From the NCBI RefSeq assembly GCF_000178855.1, contig NZ_ADVG01000003.1, forward strand, positions 2,529,341 through 2,593,340: DNA of 64,000 nt, written 5' to 3'. This DNA comes from Ktedonobacter racemifer DSM 44963 (GTDB taxonomy: Bacteria > Chloroflexota > Ktedonobacteria > Ktedonobacterales > Ktedonobacteraceae). This document shows, piece after piece, positions 54,901 through 63,088 of this stretch. A model generated the notes under the pieces. The model was not told the DNA's origin. It was given only the letters and a program-made list of their open reading frames with translations, and made no database searches. The stretch's first letter is position 1. Each line of letters opens with the position of its first letter. The position numbers and the translations under genes were made by a program.

Positions 54901-54963
54901 CCGTCATGGTCCATGGGAACAGAGAAGTCGGGAAGACTTCTCTGTTCCCATGGACCATGACGG
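54901..54963. terminator. Perfect 29-bp-arm hairpin after DUF2268 gene
   Basis: Arms 54901-54929 (starts CCGTCATGGTCCATGGGAAC) and 54935-54963 are perfectly complementary, loop GGGAA. It begins 8 bp after the stop. No T-tract, so termination or mRNA stabilisation is inferred. Confidence 0.8.
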
Positions 54964-55062
54964 TAGTGATCGATGTACTCTGTTCTGTGGGGAGGGAACC
55001 TTGAACATCTTTCCCAGGTGCAGTGACAGGGGAAAGGTATCAAGAGAGCAAAGGAAGATTTT

Positions 55063-55531
55063 TATGGCACGAAAGCAAGCACGACCTACCCCCACCCAAC
55101 AGGTGGTACTTACACCGCTTCAGATCATCTGTCGAGAGTGCGGGAGCCGGATGCGGATGGGGCATCATAGTCACCGGACGGTGACCACCGTGCAAGGGGT
55201 CACACGGCTGACGATCAAGGTGTATCGCTGTCGCAACCAACAGTGTCCGCGCTTCCATCAGCCAACGCGACCTGAGGAAGAAGGAAGCTGGGCGCTGCCG
55301 CATGGCGAATTTGGACTGGATGTGATCGCATTAGTCGGAACGCTACGTTATCGGCAGCAACGCAGTGTCCCACAGATCCATGAGGAACTACTGAAGAGAG
55401 GTCTTCAGGTAGCTCAACGGACGGTGACCGATCAGCTCTATCGCTATGAAGAACTGCTGGCGTTGCACCTGGCCGACCACAAGCGGTTGTGTGAGCGGCT
55501 CAAAGACCAGAAGCAGGTCTTATGGGTACAT
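55063..55531 (+). pseudogene. Transposase N-terminal part, truncated by IS630
   Basis: MARKQARPTPTQQ, zinc-binding ICRECGSRMRMGHHSHRT and YRCRNQQCPRFHQPT, then a helical LLKRGLQVAQRTVTDQLYRY domain. It resembles the N-terminus of a DDE transposase. It ends where the IS630 element starts at 55533; no continuation was found after the element. Confidence 0.65.
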
Positions 55532-55532
55532 A

Positions 55533-56719
55533 GTGCATAATTACGAAACCTTTTCGGAAAGAACAAGATGTGGCTCATAGGAACATCCAAAGTAGGCACA
55601 GACTCGTGCGGCAAGCTGTTTGGCGGTAAGCAGCCCATCATGTTCGACTACATTGCGTTTGGCATGGACCCATTTGGGCTCAATGGGATTGAGCCAAGGG
55701 CTTTTCGTGGGCAGAAACAAAGGCAGAATACGCACGCCCTTGCCCTCGGCTTTGACCAGGCTGTTGTGCTCTCTGATCCAGGTCCGCACCATCTTGCTCA
55801 CGTGAAAGGAGGCATTATCCCAGATCAGCAGCCAAGAAGTCTTGTTTTGAGCTTGCAGTCGAGTGCAACACCACTCCAGAAATTGGGTGGTGATGGCGCT
55901 GACGGGGCGTCCGGTCACGAAGCGCAGCGACATCTGTTTGCGAATCGGATCATCGATCGGTCCCTGTTGCCACAATACTCCATAACAGGCGAGAGCTTTG
56001 GGATCAGGATCACCTTTTTGCCACGTCTGTTCCACCAAGCGCACGGGTTGATCTTTCCCTTGCCAGGCGGACAGACGAGGAAGAGCGAACCTGCTCCACC
56101 ACACCTCGTCCACAAACCCGATGACCCAGCCTGGTTGGGTGCTCGCCCAGGCCATCAGCCGATCGCGTGCGTTTTTTTTTGCTGGTACTGGGGGTCGGGG
56201 CTGGTAATCCAGTGTTTGGCACGCTTCCAATTGGTCCCTAAGCTTTGGAGCGCTCGGCGCACGCTCGCCACCGACGTTTTGTGGGGAATAATGCCCTGCT
56301 CGAAACTGATCTTGGCCGCCAGTTCCAAGGTCCACAGGCCACGGTCGAGTCCAAAGTCGTGGGGACTGCGGTGCAAGAGCGCTTTCAACCGCTCGGCCGC
56401 TTCGATGGTGAAGGTCGTTCGGAGTCGATGGGGACGCGAAGACCCCTCTTTGAGCACGGTGAGTCCAGCTATATTGAAGCCTTTGATCGCATTGCGAACG
56501 GTCTGGTCGTCGCAGCCCAGATACTTGGCGATAGCGGGGGCGCGCTCCCCACGGGCAGACGCGAGCAATATTTGGCTGCGTCGCAACACGAAGGCATTGG
56601 ACGAACGCAACCCCGCCTGGATCTGGCTATGTTCGTCTTTGGTCAGTGGTCGAATAAAAATGGGGGCTTTCATGCCCTCTATGATACCACATTTCCTATG
56701 ACCTTTCGTCAGAATGCAA
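55533..56719. mobile_element. IS630-family element
   Basis: Ends GTGCATAATTACGAAA (55533) and TTTCGTCAGAATGCAA (to 56719) are imperfect inverted repeats, flanked by TA on both sides (55531-55532, 56720-56721), the IS630 target duplication. 1187 bp. Confidence 0.85.
55541..56673 (-). CDS. IS630-family transposase made by programmed frameshift
   Basis: Two overlapping frames. The first (to about 56172) has the HTH domain: LLASARGERAPAIAKYLGCD and KASVASVRRALQSLGTNWKR-type sequence. The second has the DDE core: GFVDEVWWSRFALP (Asp), LLIWDNASFHVSKMV (Asp) and PTKSPWLNPIEPKWVHAKRN (Glu). They overlap at a run of nine A residues (minus strand, 56172-56180), the usual slippery site in IS630. Likely functional. 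Confidence 0.9.
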
Positions 56720-56872
56720 TAGGTAACACGCCGTAAATAAAGTAAGCACAGTTACCTTTCAGTCCCTTTTCGCTCATTGCCGAAAGAAATATAGGGAAAA
56801 GGAAGTATTGCTTCACAACGTCAGGAGTGATGTACTTCTGGCGTTGTTCGTTGCTAGAGGAGAGTGGTGGTG

Positions 56873-57376
56873 ATGATTCGGGCGGTTTGGGCAAAGCAAG
56901 AAAACAGAAAACAACTGTACCTGATAGACAAAGAGTGTGAATTCATTCTCCCGGTCAAACGCTATCTTGATTACCTGGCCGCCCTAGAGAAATCTCCCCA
57001 TACATTAGAAAACTACTGCCGCCATTTGTGTCTCTACTTTACCTTTTTAGAACAAATGCATCGCGATTGGCAGCAGGTGACCCCTGATGATCTTGTCCAA
57101 TTTGTTCAATGGCTCCGTGATCCACAGCGCCAGGTCGGAATGCTTTCGGTTCACCGCACCAGCCCTCTCAACGAACGAAGTGTCAACACCATTGTGACAG
57201 CGGTAAGTAGCTTCTATCGCTATCACATCCAGCGAGGGGAAACATTTCAGAATCCTGTTCTCTACGAGCAAATATCCAATCGTTTCAGTGGCTTCAAATC
57301 TTTTCTCGTCCATACGAGCCGTGGGAAGACCATCAAGCGCGTTGTCAAACTCAAAGAGCCGGAGAAACGAGTCTAA
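56873..57376 (+). pseudogene. Tyrosine recombinase/integrase, N-terminal part
   Basis: ATG at 56873 with an AGAGGAG site. Core-binding SAM-like domain: VKRYLDYLAALEKSPHTLEN, LEQMHRDWQQVTPDDLVQFV, RSVNTIVTAVSSFYRYHIQR. It stops at LKEPEKRV, before the catalytic domain (no R-HxxR-Y). Truncated. Confidence 0.85.
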
Positions 57377-57386
57377 ACGTCAAATT

Positions 57387-57956
57387 TTAAATAAGATGCT
57401 TGATAAGAGGGAGGGCCTGCGCGGTCTGGTTTGTATATCCTCCTGGTGCAGGCTCGGTGAGTTCCAGTTCAAATCCAGCCCATCGATAGAGCCTGATCGC
57501 TTTATGGCTCCAAGTCATGGTTGGAATATACATGACACTATCTCCCTCTATCTCTACCATACGTCTTACTTCCTCCGCGATAATCGCTTTTCCCAAGCCT
57601 AATCCCTGGTAATTGGACTTCACCGAGACCCACCGCATAAAGGGATAACGACGGTTCCCTGTATATCCCCACCATGCAGTGAAGTTCGCGACCTTTTCCC
57701 CATCTTCCTTTTGAAGAAAGAATGTTCGCCTCTTCACTTCATCCAGGTAAGGCAGAAAGGTTTGGCGGAAATACGCAACGGCCTCTTCCACCGTTTGAAA
57801 CGTTCCAGCCGAGGCTTCAATCTCACCCCATGCTTGCTCATCTCCCTCCTGATAGGGAACGAAGGCATACCCCTGTGGCAAGAACACGTGAGGAAGTGGC
57901 GTGCCTGGATTTCGCTTGAGAATGACTCTGAACCATTCAATGCTTTTGTCTAACAT
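57387..57956 (-). CDS. GNAT-family N-acetyltransferase
   Basis: 189 residues from the ATG at 57956. YAFVPYQEGDEQAWGEIEAS start, ANFTAWWGYTGNRRYPFMRW, then motif A VSVKSNYQGLGLGKAIIAEE (QGxGxGK) and YRWAGFELE. Substrate unknown. It faces the truncated integrase tail to tail. Confidence 0.88.
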   Translation of the reverse strand: MLDKSIEWFRVILKRNPGTPLPHVFLPQGYAFVPYQEGDEQAWGEIEASAGTFQTVEEAVAYFRQTFLPYLDEVKRRTFFLQKEDGEKVANFTAWWGYTGNRRYPFMRWVSVKSNYQGLGLGKAIIAEEVRRMVEIEGDSVMYIPTMTWSHKAIRLYRWAGFELELTEPAPGGYTNQTAQALPLIKHLI

Positions 57957-57986
57957 GTTTCTCTCGTCTTCCAATTCTGCTATTTC

Positions 57987-58178
57987 TCAATCGGGAAGTT
58001 CAACTTCCAAAGGGAGTGCGGCGGGTTGTGGCTCAATCGTGCAGAGCGTGGGATCACCTGCGTAGGTACAGCGCACTTTGCCCAAGATAACATAACCGAG
58101 CGCTATCAACAGGCCCTTGGCGAGGCAGCATTGCCAGAAGAAGGTTGCTCCCAGGTATTGTAGCACGAAGCCGTCCAA
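57987..58178 (-). pseudogene. Hypothetical C-terminal fragment
   Basis: 63 codons with one hydrophobic segment (FFWQCCLAKGLLIALGYVIL). Probably the end of a gene cut by the IS6 remnant at 58213. Weak. Confidence 0.3.
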
Positions 58179-58212
58179 GGCAGAACGTCATTCTATTGGA
58201 TACAAAGAGCAA

Positions 58213-58379
58213 GGTATTATCAACTTGACGACGTAGCGAAACAGTGTGCTAAAATAACCTCATGAAAACAAACATCATCGCCCCCATGTACAAAGGCTTT
58301 CGTTTCCCACCAGAAATCATCAGTCATGCTGTCTGGCTGTACTTCCGCTTTTCGCTCAGTTTTCGTGATGTAGAAGAGC
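58213..58379 (+). pseudogene. IS6-family remnant, 5' end
   Basis: GGTATTATCAACTTGACG (58213-58230) looks like the left end. The ATG at 58262 starts MKTNIIAPMYKGFRFPPEII then WLYFRFSLSFRDVEER, the N-terminus of an IS6 transposase, broken by the miniature element at 58380. Confidence 0.75.
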
Positions 58380-58531
58380 GGTATTGTCAACTTAAAAAAT
58401 TCTGTTGATGAGTTTTCACCATATCGACGCGACATTCTCCAGAAAACACGGTTAGAAATAGGGCTTCATCCCCACTTTGAGGTCTGTTTCTCCTGCATAA
58501 TCTCTGCAATTTTGCTTAAGTTGACAATACC
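58380..58531. repeat. Miniature inverted-repeat element (copy B)
   Basis: GGTATTGTCAACTTAA at 58380 and its inverse ending at 58531. Inside it matches copy A (42454) in reverse orientation, including TCCCCACTTTGAGG and TCTCTGCAATTTTGC stretches. The tips resemble the IS6 remnant end at 58213. Confidence 0.85.
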
Positions 58532-58540
58532 CCGCGTGCA

Positions 58541-58870
58541 TTAACGCACGAACGGAACGCCTCGCGGAAGGCGTCCGTTCGTGCGTAACACCATGGCAAG
58601 CAGAGGCTTGCGGGTGAAAAGACGGCCAATGAACCACAGGGTGGCAAGGGCGAAAAGGAGGATGTTCCAATAGATGAAATCTGGTGTCAGGAGACCCGCA
58701 GGTGCGAGCATAGCGAGCATGCCGACGGCCATCACTCCGTGTCCCACTTCATTTTCTGCATCCCCAGAGTGAATCCAGGTTGCCTTGTGAAGTAGCCGGA
58801 AAAGGTAGAACAATGCGGTGAGCGCGCAAAGAAGCGACAAGAAAACGTGGAGTGGATCGAGCGTTGTCAT
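58541..58870 (-). CDS. DUF5134-like membrane protein, shortened
   Basis: 109 residues from the ATG at 58870 with an AAAGGAG site. Three hydrophobic helices (LHVFLSLLCALTALFYLFRL, HGVMAVGMLAMLAPAGLL, YWNILLFALATLWFIGRL). Arrangement fits the N-terminal half of DUF5134 proteins, normally near 180 residues; the end runs into a hairpin (58544-58586) next to the miniature element, so it is probably truncated. Confidence 0.65.
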   Translation of the reverse strand: MTTLDPLHVFLSLLCALTALFYLFRLLHKATWIHSGDAENEVGHGVMAVGMLAMLAPAGLLTPDFIYWNILLFALATLWFIGRLFTRKPLLAMVLRTNGRLPRGVPFVR

Positions 58871-58897
58871 CGAGAGCGTCTCCTTTCGAGAGCAGGT

Positions 58898-59177
58898 GGT
58901 AATTGACCTGAATGTTCGACGCAAAGAAAGGCCATACGTCGAACATTCAGGTGAGAAATTTTTGTGTTGAAGGTTCGACACCACTTCCAAACATTCGCTC
59001 GTTTCACAAGAACAGGAGATTTTTAACAGGAAAAGGGGCATGACGAATTTTCATTCGCGCTCAGGCATCTTCCGCCTTTGGAGCGGCACAAGCCACGGAA
59101 TCTGCTTCAGTGATCGAACCTTGAAGGCAACATTCGATCACTGAAGCAGATTCCGTCGAACATTCAGGTCAATTACC
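58898..59177. repeat. Inverted-repeat block with internal hairpin
   Basis: 24-bp perfect inverted repeats (GGTAATTGACCTGAATGTTC start at 58898-58921; inverse at 59154-59177). An extra inverse copy of CGTCGAACATTCAGGT at 58938-58953 and a 23-bp-arm hairpin at 59096-59155 (CGGAATCTGCTTCAGTGATC start) lie inside. Noncoding. Confidence 0.8.
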
Positions 59178-59546
59178 AGCAGGGCAGCCGTGCTCTTGGT
59201 AAATGGCGTGAATGTTCGACCGTTTCCAGCGCGAAAGGTGGAAAATCGGCGCGAAACATTGGAATCGACCTCGCAGACCTCCATAAAATGGCTCCAGGAG
59301 CGGGTGATGGCACGCCATTTCTGGTCATTCAGGCAATCAGCAAAAAGAGTATCTTACGCTTGACCAGCGTCTCACGGCTCGAAAAAGCGACGTGGAAAAT
59401 CGGCACAGGCGCGCCTCCTCGAATTGCTGTTCACCAATCCGCTGATTTTCCACCGTTCGCACGTGATGCGCGGTCGCGCGTTTCACCCCATGCATCCCTC
59501 TCGCCTTTCCACCACCCGCACCGGTCGGGAGGGCTCCCGCAGTGTC
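59178..59546. other. Noncoding stretch
   Basis: Contains scattered GTGGAAAATCGGC motifs (about 59237, 59391) but no supported gene. Confidence 0.35.
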
Positions 59547-60268
59547 GACTCCCCAACTACGTGCAGTCATTTGTGAGAAGGTCTCTGCTGTACATTGGCT
59601 TCAGAACTGCCAGCGAGTCGCTCCATATGGCTCAGACGTGCCCATAGCGTAAATGGTTTTTGGGATGACTTTGTACACATCCCAAGGTGGGGGTCCCGCA
59701 TTCGGAGCGCTATATGCAGCGGTCAGGGAAGCTCCGCCTTGAACCACGCTGACTGGCCATCCCCCAGCTGCATAGGCTTCGGCAATATGTTGCGCTTTGG
59801 CAGGATCGGTTACTCGAATAGCCTCCCCTTCAAAGATCAAGTCAAAATCGCGCCTGGCAAACGTGAGGACACAATTCGGGTTGTGTGCAAGGTTGCGTGC
59901 TTTGCGGGTATCCGCACCAGCTGTAAAGTAAAAAGCCTCATCTATCCAGATAGCACCGATAGGTACAACATGCGGTTTGCCATCTGGACGTACAGTAGCC
60001 AACCAGCGAGTACTCTGCTGATTGGGTCCATCTGTTTCGGAAGCCTCTGTCCAACTCTGACCCAGAAGCACACGGACCTTGGCCCAGGGAATCAGAGGCG
60101 CTCCATAGCCGTCGAGATTCCGCTCGGCCTTAGGCTCCATCTTTGTGTCCGTCATAATGACCTTTCCTTTCTACAACAATTCGACATTCTCTCTCTATTC
60201 AGCGTACCCAACCACTATCCTCTTTTTTGGACTCCCCAACTACGTGCAGTCATTTGTGAGGAGGTCTC
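59547..60268. repeat. 39-bp direct repeats flanking a PPOX gene
   Basis: GACTCCCCAACTACGTGCAG and the following 19 bp occur at 59547-59585 and 60230-60268 with one mismatch, in direct orientation on either side of the gene at 59601-60155. Confidence 0.8.
59601..60155 (-). CDS. Pyridoxamine 5'-phosphate oxidase-like / F420-type flavoprotein
   Basis: 184 residues, split beta-barrel. RWLATVRPDGKPHVVPIGAI, FYFTAGADTRKARNLAHNPN and CVLTFARRDFDLIFEGEAIR are typical of PPOX-superfamily proteins that bind FMN or F420. Function could be reduction of a small molecule; cofactor not determinable by eye. The gene is enclosed by 39-bp direct repeats. Confidence 0.88.
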   Translation of the reverse strand: MTDTKMEPKAERNLDGYGAPLIPWAKVRVLLGQSWTEASETDGPNQQSTRWLATVRPDGKPHVVPIGAIWIDEAFYFTAGADTRKARNLAHNPNCVLTFARRDFDLIFEGEAIRVTDPAKAQHIAEAYAAGGWPVSVVQGGASLTAAYSAPNAGPPPWDVYKVIPKTIYAMGTSEPYGATRWQF

Positions 60269-60351
60269 AAGCATGGCCACTGTGAGTCGGACGCTGCGCT
60301 GCGCGTCACCACCACATCGGTGTTGCGCGTAGAGGCTCATGGCTGGTTTGG

Positions 60352-61140
60352 CTAGCCGTTTGGGGCAGTGGTTTTGGTGCCCAGGTCGTCGGAGCGTCCG
60401 GCGGCAAGCCGGGACCATTGGGAGATGGGGCGTCCACTTATACGGAAGGCGTTGGGTTCGCTGGTGTTTTCTCCCCATCGTTGCGGCCAGCCAGCAGGTG
60501 AGTCTTCCCAGGTCTCCTGCCGACCATACACCGTCAGGTCTAACAGTCCGTACGATGGTGCCATCACTTCATTGCCGCGGCCAGTGGTCCAGTAGGTCTC
60601 GAAGACCTGGTCACCGTCTCGGAGATAGCTGACCAGGATGCCGAAGTGCCGGTCTGCGATTAGCTGGTCCACGGAGTCCTGCGGCACCGAGTACCAGGGA
60701 GCGGTCCAGCCCATGAAGTCGTGATAGCGCGAGCTCTCCTCGTACGGACCTTCGCAGAACGTGGCGTAGGTGACGTCTCGGGAATGCAGGTAGGACAGCT
60801 CGTTGATGTGGGTGGTGGAGAAGGTGCAGCCCTCGCACTGGGCGCTGGCGGGTTGACCGGTGTGCCACATGGGAAAGTAGGCGATCAGAAGCCTTCGGCC
60901 CTCAAAGACCGAGAGCAGCGGGATCGGTCCGTGCGGGCCGACAAGCTGGATGGAGGGGTCTACCTCCACCATCGGCAGCCGTCGGCGAACTGCCGCGATG
61001 GCATCCCCTTCGCGGGTGTGCGCCTTTTCCCGAACTCGCAGCGTGTCCAGTTCTGCCTGCCAGGTGGCCCGGTCGACCACCGCAGGCAGTGCAGAAGTGT
61101 CGAGGCCTCTGGCGAAATTGTGCTGATCAGGTGTATTCAT
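60352..61140 (-). CDS. DUF899 thioredoxin-like family protein
   Basis: 262 residues from the ATG at 61140 with an AAGGAG site. Thioredoxin-fold DUF899: VVDRATWQAELDTLRVREKA, LLIAYFPMWHTGQPASAQCE, GCTFSTTHINELSYLHSRDV, YHDFMGWTAPWYSVPQDSVD. The CEGC pair replaces the usual CxxC. Common in actinobacteria and Chloroflexota, role unknown, possibly redox. Confidence 0.88.
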   Translation of the reverse strand: MNTPDQHNFARGLDTSALPAVVDRATWQAELDTLRVREKAHTREGDAIAAVRRRLPMVEVDPSIQLVGPHGPIPLLSVFEGRRLLIAYFPMWHTGQPASAQCEGCTFSTTHINELSYLHSRDVTYATFCEGPYEESSRYHDFMGWTAPWYSVPQDSVDQLIADRHFGILVSYLRDGDQVFETYWTTGRGNEVMAPSYGLLDLTVYGRQETWEDSPAGWPQRWGENTSEPNAFRISGRPISQWSRLAAGRSDDLGTKTTAPNG

Positions 61141-61429
61141 AGGTATCTCCTTCTTTCTTCTCCCTCTTGCATTCAGGATGACTTGTGGTGAGCAGAGATG
61201 CAACTCCCATTTGCAAGTAGACCTATTCTACCGGCTTCGACGTGAAAAAAACCTCTTCGATCTTGCTCAAATCCTCGGTCCGCTGCCGAAAGCCTGGCCC
61301 GGGGGTGCGGCATGCTCTGTGGACAGAAGTGGTGAAGAAGATTCTCAAAATCGACCGCAGCCTGTTGAAAAAGTCCAGATAATCTCATCATTGTACCCTT
61401 GGAGCACACCATTTGAGCATAAATGGTAG
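61141..61429. other. Spacer between DUF899 and TnpB
   Basis: Contains CAGCCTGTTGAAAAAG (61358-61373), an inverted match to 62942-62957. No gene supported. Confidence 0.4.
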
Positions 61430-62957
61430 TCAGTGACCCCATCGCTGAAGCGAGGGGCTTGCGTCTGGACTCCACCGCAACTCGGCATACCTTGAGAGGC
61501 GTGCCGCTTTGGCTTCGCTGTCCGACGTATCAGGGGCTACCGACAACAGCCCCGTTCTGGCCCAGTCTTGCCAAACCAGAAGCGTTCGCAGCACCAGATT
61601 CCTCGCTCCCACCAGATCCGCATGGAGCGTGTAATGGCAGTTCTGACAGACAAAGACGAGGCCCTTGCCTGGCCGATTGGCCCGCGCGGTGTGCCCGCAC
61701 TTGGGGCAAGCCTGGCTGCTGTAATCGGCATCGACTTTGATGGCCACTGAGCCGGCGAGCATCGCCTTGTAGGCAATCATGGCCTGCAGTTGGGCAAAGG
61801 ACCATTGGGAGCGCCGCCGGTTTTCCCTGCGCTGCTTGGGGGAGACCAGCTCGCTGCTTTTGCCTTGCTTTGTGCGCCGGTGCTTCTTTGGCTTGGTGCG
61901 CTCTCGAATGTCTGTTAGCTCTTCCAGCCCGATGAGGGACGCGGGGTGCCTGTGGATGATGCGCTTGGAAATGCAGTGGTTGGTCTCAGCTTTCAACCGT
62001 CTCTCTCGCTGCTCAATCGCACGCACTTTGCGCATTGCGCCGCGAGTGCCTTTCTGCTGAAGTCGTTTTCTCAGGCGGGTGTAGTGGTCAGCTTGGGCAA
62101 CCGCCTCTTTGCCCAAAAAGAAGAGAGGATCACCCGAGCCAGTAGTGGTCGAGGTCACCGCCAGGTACCGCCGTCCGACGTCCACCCCAACCACTTGGGG
62201 GAGGTCGCCTGGCTCGGGGTCGGGCAGTTCCAGGGAGAGCGCCACCAGCAAGTAGAAGCGCTTTTTCCGCTGGTCATACCACAACTGCGCCGTACCGATG
62301 GAGGTTCCCTGCTCGATGAGGGCCACATGGCGCTCGTAGCCGCTGTAGGGAAGGATCAGCCGACCGGAGAGGGTCAGGACCGAAACGCGCTGCTCGGTTT
62401 TGAAGCCGTAGTCCCGGCCCTGCTGATAGGTCACGGTGGGAGAGAGATAGCGGGGCGGCTGGTCGAGTCCTTTGTAGCGTTTCTTGGTCACCCCGGCCTT
62501 GCGGCTGGCGGCATGCTTTTTGTATTTGGTCCACAAGCCCTTGTAGGTCGCTCCTACCTGGCGAGGGACAGAACAGGCCATCTGCGCCGGCAAGGCGTAG
62601 AGCACCCGAAGCTCTTGATAGGTGCCCTCCTGCAAGCGCCTTTTGCTGCTCATTTTGCCATGTTCGAAGGCGTAGCGGCTGACATAATTCAGCGCGTCGC
62701 GATAGGCCAGCTGCAGGTTACGAAGCTGGGCGAGCTGCTCGCTGGTGGTGTGCAACTTGAGTTTGGCAATGATGGTTTGTTTCATAGTCTACTTTTCTTT
62801 TTGCGGGGCAGCGAACCGGAAAGGCTCCCCCTCCGTTGCCCCACTCCGACAAGGAACGCCTGCTTCCTCCCCGCGTTTGAAAACGGGGGCATCCGCAGGC
62901 GATGTCCGGTGATATCGTAGGATATACTCATACATTGGAGGCTTTTTCAACAGGCTG
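61358..62957. mobile_element. TnpB (IS605/IS1341-type) unit between IS-like inverted repeats
   Basis: TnpB is bounded by CAGCCTGTTGAAAAAG (61358-61373) and its inverse (62942-62957). This sequence is a common end of IS1182/IS5-like elements, not of IS605. Within it, the TnpB right end has a hairpin (CCCATCGCTGAAGCGAGGGG, 61438-61457) that is part of the putative omega RNA, and the left end has a GC-rich hairpin near 62850-62890. No TnpA. Confidence 0.65.
61430..62785 (-). CDS. tnpB: TnpB RNA-guided nuclease-like transposon protein
   Basis: 451 residues. RuvC-like nuclease: Asp in VVGVDVGRRYLAVTS, Glu in SLIGLEELTDIRER, Asp in LHADLVGARN; zinc ribbon CPKCGH...CQNCHY between the last two. The N-terminal wedge region (LRNLQLAYRDALNYVSRYAF) is typical. 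TnpB uses an RNA from the element's right end to cut the empty donor site. The C-terminal codons overlap the right-end hairpin that forms the omega RNA scaffold. Confidence 0.93.
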   Translation of the reverse strand: MKQTIIAKLKLHTTSEQLAQLRNLQLAYRDALNYVSRYAFEHGKMSSKRRLQEGTYQELRVLYALPAQMACSVPRQVGATYKGLWTKYKKHAASRKAGVTKKRYKGLDQPPRYLSPTVTYQQGRDYGFKTEQRVSVLTLSGRLILPYSGYERHVALIEQGTSIGTAQLWYDQRKKRFYLLVALSLELPDPEPGDLPQVVGVDVGRRYLAVTSTTTGSGDPLFFLGKEAVAQADHYTRLRKRLQQKGTRGAMRKVRAIEQRERRLKAETNHCISKRIIHRHPASLIGLEELTDIRERTKPKKHRRTKQGKSSELVSPKQRRENRRRSQWSFAQLQAMIAYKAMLAGSVAIKVDADYSSQACPKCGHTARANRPGKGLVFVCQNCHYTLHADLVGARNLVLRTLLVWQDWARTGLLSVAPDTSDSEAKAARLSRYAELRWSPDASPSLQRWGH

Positions 62958-63088
62958 GAACGGTTTTTGGCACGATACCATGCCGTTTTCTGTGTACCAG
63001 TAGAGCTTTCTCAAGAGGGAGAATTAAGGTAAAAATACAGGCATAGAGTGTAAAAGTTACATTCTTCTAGCAAGATACGGAGGAAACT
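62786..63088. other. TnpB left end and IS256 left end
   Basis: Holds a GC-rich hairpin region of the TnpB element (CCCCGCGTTTGAAAACGGGG at about 62867-62886), the right copy of the IS-like repeat, and probably the left inverted repeat of the IS256 element around 63030-63060, which I could not define without its right end. Confidence 0.4.
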
